Source: Mycobacterium sp. (lineage in GTDB: Bacteria; Actinomycetota; Actinomycetes; Mycobacteriales; Mycobacteriaceae). From it: a DNA stretch of 64,000 nucleotides. The stretch's first letter is position 1, and each line of letters starts with the position of its first letter. Location of the stretch: positions 62,001 to 126,000 of the forward strand of contig RXJD01000007.1 of NCBI GenBank assembly GCA_003987775.1. Direction: 5' to 3'. Positions 28,990 to 44,237 of the stretch are shown piece after piece. Made by a program: the position numbers and the translations under genes. The notes below the pieces were generated by a model. The model saw only the letters and a program-made list of their open reading frames with translations. It was not told the DNA's origin and did no database searches.

Positions 28990-29013
28990 TTGATCGAAAG
29001 AATTCTCGATCAA
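28990..29013. promoter_or_regulatory. Perfect inverted repeat, candidate operator between mmpL and monooxygenase
   Basis: TTGATCGA and TCGATCAA form 8-nt perfect arms around an 8-nt spacer. The site starts 32 nt before the mmpL ATG and 107 nt before the monooxygenase ATG. Size and symmetry suit a TetR- or MarR-type repressor dimer. No regulator gene is nearby in the window. Confidence 0.6.
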
Positions 29014-29082
29014 ATGTATTGCCGGCTCCGGATTAGCGTCAAAGCCTCGGGAGAAATCACAGGAATTACCCAGCATTTTTGA

Positions 29083-29113
29083 AGGCGCCGAGTGCGCCTG
29101 GCGTTGATAGCAT
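29083..29113 (+). promoter_or_regulatory. Monooxygenase promoter with overlapping inverted repeat; leaderless start
   Basis: A -10 hexamer TAGCAT at 29108-29113 ends 6 nt before the ATG at 29120, so the mRNA would begin at or next to the start codon. AGGCGC-CGAGT-GCGCCT (29083-29099) covers the expected -35 region and could bind a repressor. There is no ribosome-binding site. Confidence 0.5.
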
Positions 29114-29119
29114 GCGCGA

Positions 29120-30637
29120 ATGACCGAGCACCTTGACGTAATCATTCTGGGGGCCGGCATTTCCGGAATCAGCGCGGCCTGGCACCTCCAGAATCAATGC
29201 CCGGGGAAAACCTACGCCATCCTGGAACAGCGCGACCGACTCGGCGGTACGTGGGATTTGTTCCGCTATCCGGGCGTCCGCGCCGACACCGACATGTACA
29301 CGCTGGGCTTTCACTTCCAGCCGTGGGCCGGCCGGGCCATCGCCGGCGGCGAACCCATACGCGACTACGTCGGCCATACGGCGGCCGAGTGGGGTATCGA
29401 CAAGCGAATCCGCTTCAACCACAGGGTCATCAGGACGGACTGGCGGAGCGCGGAGAGCCGTTGGGTGCTGCGCGCCGAGCAGTTGAACACCGGAAGCAGG
29501 ATCGCCTCCTCCGTGACGATCTCCTGCTCGTTTCTGATCGTCTGCACCGGGTATTACAGCCACGAGCAGGGCCACTCCCCCAACTTCCCGGGTTCGCAGG
29601 CCTTCCGCGGACCGATCATCCACCCGCAGCACTGGCCGGCAGAACTCGACTACGCCGGCAAGCGGGTGGTGGTCGTCGGCAGCGGTGCCACCGCCGTCAC
29701 TCTGGTTCCGGCACTTGCCGATTCGGGCGCGGAACACGTGACGATGCTGCAACGCTCCCCGACCTACGTCGTAGCCGAGCCGGAACGGGACGTCGTCGCC
29801 GACATGCTGAATCGCCGGCTGCCGCAGGGCGCTGCCTACGCCGCCGTCCGGTGGAGAAACATCCTGCGGCAGGCGGCGTTGTACCGGGCCTGCCGGCGGT
29901 GGCCGCAACGGATGCGGGCACGACTGATCAAGCAGGCCCGCCGGCAGCTTCCCCAGGGTTATGACGTGGAAAAACACTTTGGCCCGCAATACAATCCGTG
30001 GGATCAGCGGCTGTGCGTGGCGCCCAACGGCGATCTGTTCCGCACCATCCGGCAGGGACGGACCGAGGTGGTCACCGATACCGTCACACGGTTCACCGCC
30101 ACCGGCATCCTGCTCGATTCGGGGCGTGAGCTGCCGGCAGACATCATCGTGACGGCCACGGGCCTGAACCTGCAGCTCTTCGGGGGCGCGACGGTCAGCA
30201 TCGACGGCCGGCCCGTCGACCTCGCCCGCACCATGACCTACAAAGGGGCGATGCTCTCGGGTGTGCCCAACCTGGCGTTCGCGTTCGGCTACACCAATGC
30301 GTCCTGGACCCTGCGGGTCGAGCTGGTGTCGGAGTTCATCTGCCGATTGCTGACCCACCTGGACACCTCCGGCCTGACAACCGTGGTGGCCGAGCACCCG
30401 GGTGCCGGCGTGGAGGAGCGGCCGTTCATTGAGGACTTCACGCCGGGTTATGTGCTGCGCGTGCTGGATTGGATGCCCAGGCAAGGCTCGCGCAGCCCGT
30501 GGCGGGTCAACCACAGTTACCTGCGCGATCTTCGGCTGATCAGGCACGGCAAGATCGCCGACGACTGGCTGCGGTTCAGCACGAACCGCCCGGACGTGCC
30601 GGCCGCCCCGAACGTGCCGCTCGCTCCCGCAGGCTGA
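29120..30637 (+). CDS. EthA-like flavin Baeyer-Villiger monooxygenase
   Basis: A 505-residue class B flavoprotein monooxygenase. The FAD site is GAGISG (residues 11-16), the Baeyer-Villiger fingerprint F162-x-G-x-x-x-H-x-x-x-W-P173 is complete, and the NADPH site GSGATA is at 187-192. The whole chain closely resembles EthA, the ethionamide-activating enzyme (shared segments include SGISAAWHLQ, MLQRSPTY and NPWDQRLC). EthA converts ketones to esters and oxidises thioamides. No ethR lies beside it. Placed between MmpL and a polyketide operon, it may tailor the product, but that is inference. It could also be a detoxification enzyme unrelated to the cluster. Confidence 0.92.
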   Translation: MTEHLDVIILGAGISGISAAWHLQNQCPGKTYAILEQRDRLGGTWDLFRYPGVRADTDMYTLGFHFQPWAGRAIAGGEPIRDYVGHTAAEWGIDKRIRFNHRVIRTDWRSAESRWVLRAEQLNTGSRIASSVTISCSFLIVCTGYYSHEQGHSPNFPGSQAFRGPIIHPQHWPAELDYAGKRVVVVGSGATAVTLVPALADSGAEHVTMLQRSPTYVVAEPERDVVADMLNRRLPQGAAYAAVRWRNILRQAALYRACRRWPQRMRARLIKQARRQLPQGYDVEKHFGPQYNPWDQRLCVAPNGDLFRTIRQGRTEVVTDTVTRFTATGILLDSGRELPADIIVTATGLNLQLFGGATVSIDGRPVDLARTMTYKGAMLSGVPNLAFAFGYTNASWTLRVELVSEFICRLLTHLDTSGLTTVVAEHPGAGVEERPFIEDFTPGYVLRVLDWMPRQGSRSPWRVNHSYLRDLRLIRHGKIADDWLRFSTNRPDVPAAPNVPLAPAG

Positions 30638-30720
30638 CCCGGCGCGAAGTCGGCTGCCCGACAGCGCATCTCGCCTTTGCCGAACCGTCGCAGACCGCCC
30701 GCACCACCCCAGATCAATAT

Positions 30721-30760
30721 GTCAACCAGGGTTGACCTCAAGAGTGATCGTGGTTACACT
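30721..30760 (+). promoter_or_regulatory. PKS operon promoter overlapped by a perfect palindrome
   Basis: The -35 TTGACC (30732-30737) and -10 TACACT (30755-30760) are separated by 17 nt, close to the SigA consensus. The 16-nt inverted repeat GTCAACC-AG-GGTTGAC (30721-30736) covers most of the -35, as expected for a repressor operator. It differs in sequence from the 28990-29013 repeat, so a second regulator may be involved. Confidence 0.65.
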
Positions 30761-30809
30761 TGCCGCTAAGAACAATTGCATACTGCATCTTTCTCTCACT
30801 CTCCCGATC

Positions 30810-30840
30810 GAGGAGGAGACCCGCAATGACGCTTGTTTGA
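30810..30840 (+). promoter_or_regulatory. Leader mini-ORF (M-T-L-V-stop) with strong ribosome-binding site
   Basis: GAGGAGGAG at 30810-30818 is followed 7 nt later by ATG at 30826, then ACG CTT GTT TGA. This is the best Shine-Dalgarno in the region, yet it serves only four sense codons about 190 nt before the PKS. It could be a regulatory leader peptide or the remains of a lost gene. Confidence 0.4.
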
Positions 30841-31030
30841 ATATGAGTCAGCCTTTTCTCACCCGGCGGGAAATCAGCACGCCGCCTGATCACATCTCTG
30901 CGTAGGACTTTGCGCGAACTTTCCGGCGCGACGCCCTTCATTTCTTGCGCGGTTCTATTCGAACCATCGTGCGCGCCTATGACTTTCTTTTAATTGTTTA
31001 TCACTGTCTTTCAGCCTGAGGAGTTGGCCG

Positions 31031-37353
<6,323 letters not shown>

Positions 37354-37357
<4 letters not shown>

Positions 37358-38712
37358 TCGACACCAAGCGCGACGAAGCGGCGATGCGCGACATGGCCAG
37401 CCGGCTGCTTGCCGGACGCGGCAACGGAGCCTCGGCCGGCCCGCTGCCGCGTCCGGCGGCGCCGGCCCCGCGCAGTACCCGGCAACAGTTCGCCGACCAC
37501 CCCCTGGTGGCGTCGGCCTGCGAACTGAACTCACGCAGACGCGCCATCTGGGAGCTGACCGGAATGCCCAGTCCGCTGTTCCTCGAGCGCAAAGGCTACA
37601 ACACCGCCGTCATCGACGGACCGGCCCAGCAGCTGACCAACTTCGCCGGCTACAACTACCTGGGCCTGGCCCATCACCCGAAAGTGGTTCGCGCCGTTCA
37701 GGATGCGGTCGCGCAGTACGGGGCCTCCGCGTCGAACAGCCGCATCACCTCGGGTGAGATCGCGTTGTATCCCCGTCTCGAGCAGCGACTGGCCGAGATC
37801 TACGACGTCGAGGCGGCGATCCTCGCCACCAGCGGATTCCTCACCAACGCCGGGGTTCTCGGATATCTGCTGAACGACGGTGATGCTGCGGTATGCGACT
37901 CACTCATCCACGCCAGCGTGGTTGCCGGCGCCAGGTGGGGCGGAGCGCGCGTCATGACGTTCCGGCACAACGACCCGGACTCGTTACGCGGCATTCTGCG
38001 CGCATCCCGGGACCGTTTCAATCGGGTACTCGTCGTGATCGAAGGGCTCTACAGCATGGACGGCGACATCGGCCTGCTGCCCCAAATCGCCTCCGTGGCA
38101 CGCGAGTTCGACTGCGGAGTCATGGTGGACGAGGCCCACTCCATCGGCGTGCTCGGCCCCCACGGGCACGGCGTACGTGAGCACTACGGGCTGCCCGGAG
38201 ACGCCGTTGACATCTGGATGGGCAGCCTGTCGAAGGCGCTCGGCAGCTGCGGCGGTTTCATCGCGGGCAACGCGATTCTGATCGAAGCACTCACCACCGC
38301 TCCCGCGATGCTGCTCACCGTCGGATTCCCGCCTACCGCCGCGGCGGCCGCGCTCACCGCCCTGGAAGTGCTGGAGAGCGAGCCCGACCGGGTGCAGCGC
38401 CTGTGGCGCAACACCGCGATGTTCACCGCTGCCCTGCAAGACCTCGGCGTGGACCTCGGGCTGTCACAGAACACACCGATCTGCCCGGTGATGGTCCCCA
38501 GCGTGGCCAGGGTCGTGTTCGCCTCTTCGCTGCTGTTGCAGCGCGGAATCTACGTCGGCCCGGTGACCGCTCCGGCGGTTGCGCCGGGTCAGGAACGCCT
38601 GCGGTTCTTCATCACCAGCGAGCACACCGAGGATCAGCTGAAGACCACGGCGGGCCAGGTCGCAGAGGTGATCGAGATCGCCGGCAAGCTCGACGACACC
38701 ATTCCGGTCTGA
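37354..38712 (+). CDS. PLP-dependent alpha-oxoamine synthase (AONS/SPT/KBL family)
   Basis: A 452-residue fold-type I PLP enzyme. The Schiff-base lysine is K294 in SLSKALGS, the PLP-ring aspartate is D259 in DEAHSIG, and H187 (DSLIHAS) stacks on the cofactor. The family condenses an acyl thioester with an amino acid and releases CO2: 8-amino-7-oxononanoate synthase, serine palmitoyltransferase, KBL. Residues 1-60 form a Pro/Ala-rich extension beyond the catalytic core. The usual His of the HxxLE segment is Tyr (YPRLE). Its ATG overlaps the PKS stop by 4 nt, placing it directly after the ACP gene end. I infer that it off-loads the polyketide chain. No biotin genes are near, which argues against BioF. 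Confidence 0.9.
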
Positions 38713-38713
38713 C

Positions 38714-39739
38714 ATGCGCGCGGTAGTTGTCGACGGGCCGCACAGTGTTCGCGTCGAAACGCGGCCCGATCCGGCCCTCCCCGGACCCGACGGAGCCATC
38801 ATCGCGGTGACCGCCGCAGGCATCTGCGGATCCGACCTGCACTTCTACGAAGGCGACTATCCGCTGGCCGAGTCCGTGGCCCTGGGTCACGAGGCGGTCG
38901 GCACAGTGGTCGAGGCCGGACCGCAGGTCCGCACCGTCAAGGTCGGCGACCTGGTCATGGTGTCTTCGGTGGCCGGCTGCGGCGCCTGTCCGGGCTGCGC
39001 CACCCGCGATCCGGTCACCTGCTCGGCCGGCCTGCGGATCTTCGGGTCCGGCGTGCTCGGTGGGGCGCAGGCTGATCTGCTCGCCGTACCCGCCGCCGAC
39101 TTCCAGTTGCTCAGAATCCCTGACGGCATCTCCACCGAGCAGGCCGTGCTGCTGACCGATAACCTCGCCACCGGCTGGGCGGCGGCGCAACGGGCCGACA
39201 TCCCTTTCGGCGGCACGGTCGCGGTGATCGGGCTGGGCGCGGTCGGACTGTGCGCCTTGCAGAGCGCCTTCACCCAAGGTGCGGCAACGGTTTTCGCGGT
39301 CGATCGGGTGCAGGGCCGACTGGCACGTGCGGCCACGTGGGGTGCGACGCCGATCCGGGCGCCGGCGGCCGAGGCCATCCTCGCCGCGACGGGCGGCCGT
39401 GGCGCGGATTCGGTCATCGACGCTGTCGCCACCGACGCGTCGCTGACCGACGCGATCGGGGCCGTCCGGGCCGGTGGCACCGTTTCGGTGGTGGGATTGC
39501 ATGACCTGCAACCGTTTCCGCTTCCGGCACTGCCCTGCCTGTTGCGCAGCATCACGCTGCGAATGACGACGGCGCCGGTGCAGCGCACCTGGCCGCAGCT
39601 GGTTCCGTTGCTGGCCTCCGGCCGGCTCGACCTCGACGGCATCTTCACGACGAGGATGTCGCTGGCCGACGCGGCCGCCGGCTACGCGGTTGCGGAGTCA
39701 CGGTCCGGCGAGCACGTCAAAGTGCTGCTCACGCCGTGA
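38714..39739 (+). CDS. Zinc-dependent medium-chain alcohol dehydrogenase (threonine/sorbitol dehydrogenase-like)
   Basis: A 341-residue MDR-family dehydrogenase. Catalytic zinc ligands are C38 (AAGICGSD) and H59-E60 (GHE). Four cysteines around residues 90-110 form the structural zinc site, and GLGAVG is the NAD(P)-binding turn. It starts 1 nt after the oxoamine synthase stop, so it belongs to the same operon. The pairing of an oxoamine synthase with an MDR enzyme recalls kbl-tdh of threonine catabolism. Run in the opposite direction, it could reduce the alpha-amino ketone to an amino alcohol. The natural substrate cannot be read from the sequence. Confidence 0.9.
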   Translation: MRAVVVDGPHSVRVETRPDPALPGPDGAIIAVTAAGICGSDLHFYEGDYPLAESVALGHEAVGTVVEAGPQVRTVKVGDLVMVSSVAGCGACPGCATRDPVTCSAGLRIFGSGVLGGAQADLLAVPAADFQLLRIPDGISTEQAVLLTDNLATGWAAAQRADIPFGGTVAVIGLGAVGLCALQSAFTQGAATVFAVDRVQGRLARAATWGATPIRAPAAEAILAATGGRGADSVIDAVATDASLTDAIGAVRAGGTVSVVGLHDLQPFPLPALPCLLRSITLRMTTAPVQRTWPQLVPLLASGRLDLDGIFTTRMSLADAAAGYAVAESRSGEHVKVLLTP

Positions 39740-39757
39740 CCGGAGTGCCGGGCAACC

Positions 39758-40927
39758 CTAGAAGGCGGCCGACTGCTCGATGATGTTGACCATCACCCGC
39801 ACCCCGATCCCCAGCGCCCGCTCGTCGAGGTCGAATGTCGGCTGATGCAGGTCCAATTGCGGCCCTTCCCCCGACCAGACGCCCAGCCGCGCCATCGCGC
39901 CGGGGACTTCTTCGAGGTACCAGGAGAAGTCCTCGCCCCCACCGGACTGCCGGGTATCGGCCAGCACGTCGGGGCCGACGGCCTCGATCGCGTGGGTGAG
40001 GATGCGTGTCGAGACGTCCTCGTTGACCACGGGCGGCACTCCCCGCCGGTAGTGCAGGGAATGTTCGATGGCCAGCGGCGACAGCAGTCCGGCGACGGCT
40101 TCGCGGATGATCGCCTCCAGGTCGATCCAGGTCTGGCGGCTGGCCGTGCGCACGGTGCCGGCCAGCACACCGGACTGAGGTATCGCGTTGGGCGCCACGC
40201 CCGCATTCACCGCGCCCCACACCAGCACGGTGCTGTTGCGGGGGTCGATGCGGCGCGACAGCACGCCGGGCAGCCCGGTGATCAACGTGCCCAGCCCGTA
40301 GACCAGGTCGGCAGTGAGGTGCGGGCGCGAGGTGTGCCCGCCGGGTGAATACAGGGTGATCTCGAGCTGGTCGGCCGCCGAGGTGATGGGCCCCAACCGG
40401 ACGGCGACCTTGCCGACCTCGAGCCGGGGGTCGCAGTGCAGCGCGAAGATCCGCGACACCCCGGTCAACGCCCCGGCCGCGATCGCGTCGATCGCGCCGC
40501 CGGGCATCAGCTCTTCGGCCGCCTGGAAGATCAACCGCACCCCGACCGGCAGCTCGGGCACCGATGCCAGGGCCAGCGCGGTGCCCAGCAGGATCGCGGT
40601 GTGCGCGTCGTGACCGCAGGCGTGCGCGATGTTGGGCATCGTCGACGCGTACGGGGCGCCGGTCCGCTCCGCCATCGGCAGTGCGTCCATGTCGGCCCGC
40701 AACGCGATCCTGGGCTGATGCTCGGGGCCGAAATCGCAGACCAGCCCCGTTCCGCCGGGCAGCACCTTCGGGTTCAGTCCCGCGTCGGCCAGTCGCTCCG
40801 CGACGAACTGGGTGGTGGCGAACTCCTGGCGCCCCAGTTCGGGATAACGGTGGATGTGCCGGCGCCAGTCGACAAGGTCGTCGTAGTGGGCAGCCAGCCA
40901 CGACTCGGCGCTGTCGACCAGGCTCAC
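39758..40927 (-). CDS. amiA1: AmiA1: M20-family amidohydrolase
   Basis: A 389-residue zinc-type peptidase/amidohydrolase of the M20D group (N-acyl-amino acid or IAA-amino acid hydrolase type). The metal-binding ACGHDAH motif and a GGAIDAI segment are visible, with a dimerisation lid domain in the middle. The start is GTG 40927, overlapping the TGA of amiB1 (40924-40926). The two paralogues therefore form a coupled operon, and substrates are unknown. It corresponds to Rv3305c. It converges on the dehydrogenase of the polyketide island with 18 nt between stops. Confidence 0.9.
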   Translation of the reverse strand: MSLVDSAESWLAAHYDDLVDWRRHIHRYPELGRQEFATTQFVAERLADAGLNPKVLPGGTGLVCDFGPEHQPRIALRADMDALPMAERTGAPYASTMPNIAHACGHDAHTAILLGTALALASVPELPVGVRLIFQAAEELMPGGAIDAIAAGALTGVSRIFALHCDPRLEVGKVAVRLGPITSAADQLEITLYSPGGHTSRPHLTADLVYGLGTLITGLPGVLSRRIDPRNSTVLVWGAVNAGVAPNAIPQSGVLAGTVRTASRQTWIDLEAIIREAVAGLLSPLAIEHSLHYRRGVPPVVNEDVSTRILTHAIEAVGPDVLADTRQSGGGEDFSWYLEEVPGAMARLGVWSGEGPQLDLHQPTFDLDERALGIGVRVMVNIIEQSAAF

Positions 40928-42114
40928 GATGCCGCCCGCTGTTGCCGGGCCGCCAGCACCCGGTCCCGTTGAGCCGGGTCCTCGGCGAGCGCAACCACGG
41001 TGCGCGCGAGCATGATCGCGCCTTCGACCACCGCCCGGTCGGCGCTGGGACCCGCCGCGGCGGCCGCGAAAGCGCGCTGGTGCACCGTCGCGCCACCAGC
41101 GTCGACCCCGATCACCGGGTGGATTCCGGGCAGCACGTGCGTCACGTTACCCATGTCCGTGCTGCCCAACGGCAGCGCCGCCTCCACGGCCGGCGCCACC
41201 GGTTCGCGCCCGAGCCGGCGCATCTCCTCACGGCACACATCCGCCAGCCACTGGTCGGGCCGCAACTCGGCGTAGGCCGGGCCGGCCTCGTTGATCTCGT
41301 ACTCGCAGCCGGCGGCCAGCGCGCCGGCGGCGAAACAGGAGTACATCCTGCCTTCCAGCTCGCGCAGCGAGTCGTACTCGACCGCCCGCATCGCGTACTT
41401 GAGCGCCGCCTGCCCCGGGATGACGTTGACCGCCTGACCGCCGTCGGTGACGATGCCGTGCATCATCTGTCCGGGCGCCAACTGCTGACGCAGCAGACCG
41501 ATCGCCACCTGTGCCACGGTCACCGCGTCGGCGGCGTTGAGGCCCAGATGCGGCGCGACGGCCGCGTGCGACTCTTTGCCCCGGTATTCCACGTTGACCT
41601 CGGACAAGGCCAGGGACCGCGCGCCCGCGATGTCGGTGGGCCCCGGGTGCACCATCACCGCCGCCGCAACGTCGTCGAACGTCCCGGCCCGCAGCATCAG
41701 CGCCTTGCCGCCGCCGGACTCCTCAGCGGGTGTGCCGAGAAGGGCCACCGTCAGGCCGAGTTCGTCGGCGACCTCGGCCAGCGCCAGCGCGGTCCCCACC
41801 CCGGACGCCGCGATGATGTTGTGTCCGCAGGCGTGACCGATTTCCGGCAGGGCGTCGTACTCGGCGCAGACTCCGACGACCAGCGGACCGCTGCCGAAGT
41901 TCGCACGGAACGCGGTGTCCAGTCCCGCGACCGGGGCGATCTCGAAACCGCGTTGGGCGACAAGCTCTTTGGCTTTGGCGCAGCTGCGGTGTTCGGCGAA
42001 GGCCAGCTCGGGCTGCGCGTGAATGGCGTGGGACAGCTCGACGAGGTCGCCACCGCGGCGCCGCACCGCGGCCTCGACGCGGTCCAGCGCGCTGGGTGTG
42101 GGCACTCGGAGCAT
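40924..42114 (-). CDS. amiB1: AmiB1: M20-family amidohydrolase
   Basis: A 396-residue paralogue of the downstream AmiA1, with the same M20 architecture but ACGHN in place of ACGHD at the metal site. PELAFAEHRS marks the N-terminal catalytic domain and LPLGSTDMGNVTH the C-terminal metal-binding part. Such enzymes remove acyl groups from amino acids or small peptides, for example p-aminobenzoyl-glutamate-type substrates. ATG 42114 has GATACT as a possible -10 (42126-42121) six nt upstream, suggesting a leaderless mRNA. It corresponds to Rv3306c. Confidence 0.9.
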   Translation of the reverse strand: MLRVPTPSALDRVEAAVRRRGGDLVELSHAIHAQPELAFAEHRSCAKAKELVAQRGFEIAPVAGLDTAFRANFGSGPLVVGVCAEYDALPEIGHACGHNIIAASGVGTALALAEVADELGLTVALLGTPAEESGGGKALMLRAGTFDDVAAAVMVHPGPTDIAGARSLALSEVNVEYRGKESHAAVAPHLGLNAADAVTVAQVAIGLLRQQLAPGQMMHGIVTDGGQAVNVIPGQAALKYAMRAVEYDSLRELEGRMYSCFAAGALAAGCEYEINEAGPAYAELRPDQWLADVCREEMRRLGREPVAPAVEAALPLGSTDMGNVTHVLPGIHPVIGVDAGGATVHQRAFAAAAAGPSADRAVVEGAIMLARTVVALAEDPAQRDRVLAARQQRAAS

Positions 42115-42514
42115 CTTGGCAGTATCTCACCGCCACGTGCCCCACTACGATCGCCTACTGCGCCGAATGTGCTTGGCGGCTGTCCCGCCATTCGCAGGAT
42201 CCAGTGGGTGACGACGCGGGTGGGCACCTGGGTGAGCTACGGCGGATTCCCGGCCACTGTATTGATCTAACGCGGCTCCTGCGGGACCGTAGCCCGTCCT
42301 GCGGCGCTTTCAAAAACAGTCCGGGAAGCGAAATCCACACATCCAAACACTGTCATCATCGACGCTTTCGGTCTCCAATCCGGGCTCCTGAAGCGCCTGC
42401 AACCGGAGGCCGTGAAACGTACGCCGCTTGATTGCGGCAAAACGGCGCGCGATGCAACCCCCCGTCATATTCTTCTGAATCTGCACTGGTCATATACGAC
42501 TTCGGGAGGTCGCA
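42115..42514. other. Intergenic region between amiB1 and PPE-MPTR
   Basis: About 400 nt with no credible gene. The amiB1 promoter lies at its left end. The right part (42440-42514) is less GC-rich, contains two GTCATAT tracts, and ends in the PPE ribosome-binding site GGGAGG (42504-42509). No repeat or mobile-element end is evident, although the PPE and cutinase genes to its right are extra relative to the remembered M. tuberculosis order. Confidence 0.5.
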
Positions 42515-44218
42515 ATGGTCAACTTCGCGGTGTTACCGCCGGAAATCAACTCGTTGCGGATGTTTGTCGGTGCGGGCTCAGCGCCGATGCTGGCGGCCGC
42601 TGCGGCGTGGTCCGGGCTGGGTGAGGAGCTGGGCTCGGCGGCGAATGCCTTTTCCGCGGTGACCTCCACGCTGGCCGGGCAGTCCTGGCAAGGCCCGGCC
42701 TCCCAGGCGATGTCGGCGGCCGCGGCCCCCTACGCGGCGTTCCTGCAGGCCGCCTCGGACCAGGCCCACGGCGCGGCCGGCCAGGCCCACGTGGTGGCGC
42801 GTGTATTCGAGGCGGCCAAGGCCGCCACCATCCATCCGCAAGCGATCGCGACCAACCGCCAAGCGTTTCTTCAACTGGTCCGCTCCAACTGGTTAGGGCT
42901 CAACGCCCCGGCGATCGCGGCCGTCGAGAGTCTCTACGACGATTTCTGGGCCGCGGATGTGGCGGCGATGGCCAGCTATCACGGTGGCGCCTCGGCCGCG
43001 GCCGCGCAGTTAACGTCCTGGCAGCAGGCGCTGCAGGGCCTGCCGGGCATCGGCGGGCTGTTCGGCGGGCAGCCCGTCGCACCGGCCGCGCCAGGAGATC
43101 CCAACCTGGGCATCGGAAACAAGGGCGGCGGCAATATCGGCAACGGCAATGACAGCGGTACCGGCCAGGGCAACATCGGCAACGGCAACACCGGCAGCTT
43201 GAATCTGGGCGGCGGCAATTCCGGCAAGCAGAACATCGGCAGCGGCAACAGTGGCAACGCCAACATCGGCGCGGGCAACTTCGGCAACGCGAACTACGGT
43301 TTCGGCAACCTCGGCACCGGCCCCATCTCGACCAGCGGCCACAACGTCGGCCTGGGCAACTTCGGAAACTACAACACCGGTTTGGGGAACGCCGGCAACA
43401 ACAACCTGGGCGGGGGCAATACCGGCAACAACAACATCGGTTTCGGCCTGACCGGCAATAACTTGGTGGGTGTTGGGGGTACGTATTACGACCGGGCGGC
43501 CGGCGCCTTCCATTTCGATGGCCTGAATTCGGGCAGCGGTAATATCGGGTTGTTCAACTCAGGCACTGGCAACATCGGTTTCTTCAATTCCGGTGATGGA
43601 AACGTCGGTATCTTCAACTCGGGCAGAAATATTCTGCCCGCGGAGCTGGGCCACATTCAAGGCCTGGGCATCGGCAACTCCGGCTACGGCAATATCGGTA
43701 TCGGCAACACCAGTTCCGGAAACTTCGGCATCGGCAACAGCGGCTCGTTCAATACCGGCGTGGGGAATGCGGGCGGCTACAACACCGGCTACGGCAACTC
43801 GGGCAGTTACAACACCGGCAGCCAAAACTCCGGCGCCCTCAACACCTTTGACGGCAATTCGGGCGCTGTCAACACCGGGTTCTTCAATTCCGGCGACACC
43901 AACACCGGCTTCGGGTCGACCACCGACACCGGACTGACCAAGTCCGGCTTCAACACCACCGGCTATCTGGTGTCGGGCTTCAACAACACCGCAACCGGCC
44001 CCAACGCTCAACTTGTGTCGGGCTTCTTCAACACGGCCAGCGGCGCCAACTTTTACAACGGCAACATGTCGGGCTTTTTCAACACCGGTGTGCCAACTAC
44101 CCAGCCGCCCTTGTACCTGCCGCCCTTCACCGCGAGCGGCTACAGTTCCGGCTTCTTCAACACGGGCTCCTTCGGCGGGGGCTTGTTCAGCATTGTTCAG
44201 CTGTTCAAGAACCTCTAG
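42515..44218 (+). CDS. PPE-MPTR family protein
   Basis: A 567-residue PPE protein. The PPE domain (about residues 1-180) carries WxG at W58-Q-G60. It is followed by about 350 residues of NxGxGNxG-type pentapeptide repeats (major polymorphic tandem repeat, residues 190-530), with FFNTG/LFNSG variants in the second half. The C-terminus ends [12 protein letters not shown] proteins are exported, probably by ESX-5, and are predicted beta-helical. At 567 residues it is one of the smaller members. No PE partner is adjacent. Confidence 0.94.
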   Translation: MVNFAVLPPEINSLRMFVGAGSAPMLAAAAAWSGLGEELGSAANAFSAVTSTLAGQSWQGPASQAMSAAAAPYAAFLQAASDQAHGAAGQAHVVARVFEAAKAATIHPQAIATNRQAFLQLVRSNWLGLNAPAIAAVESLYDDFWAADVAAMASYHGGASAAAAQLTSWQQALQGLPGIGGLFGGQPVAPAAPGDPNLGIGNKGGGNIGNGNDSGTGQGNIGNGNTGSLNLGGGNSGKQNIGSGNSGNANIGAGNFGNANYGFGNLGTGPISTSGHNVGLGNFGNYNTGLGNAGNNNLGGGNTGNNNIGFGLTGNNLVGVGGTYYDRAAGAFHFDGLNSGSGNIGLFNSGTGNIGFFNSGDGNVGIFNSGRNILPAELGHIQGLGIGNSGYGNIGIGNTSSGNFGIGNSGSFNTGVGNAGGYNTGYGNSGSYNTGSQNSGALNTFDGNSGAVNTGFFNSGDTNTGFGSTTDTGLTKSGFNTTGYLVSGFNNTATGPNAQLVSGFFNTASGANFYNGNMSGFFNTGVPTTQPPLYLPPFTASGYSSGFFNTGSFGGGLFSIVQLFKNL

Positions 44219-44237
44219 CCGGTGCTTGGCAGAGCGG

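Larger units (their letters stand above)
30638..31030. other. Intergenic region and long leader upstream of the polyketide synthase
   Basis: About 390 nt without a normal gene. A small hairpin GTCGG-CTGC-CCGAC lies at 30649-30662 after the monooxygenase. The promoter and palindrome at 30721-30760 would give a leader of roughly 265 nt. The leader contains a strong Shine-Dalgarno followed by a five-codon frame (30826-30840), and a 20-codon frame starting at ATG 30843. The last 70 nt are AT-rich, and a GAGGAG ribosome-binding site lies just before the PKS start. Confidence 0.6.

Noticed and set aside
30843..30905. 20-codon frame (starting MSQPFLTRR) in the PKS leader as a gene
   Set aside because: Too short, no own ribosome-binding site and no recognisable motif; described only as part of the leader.
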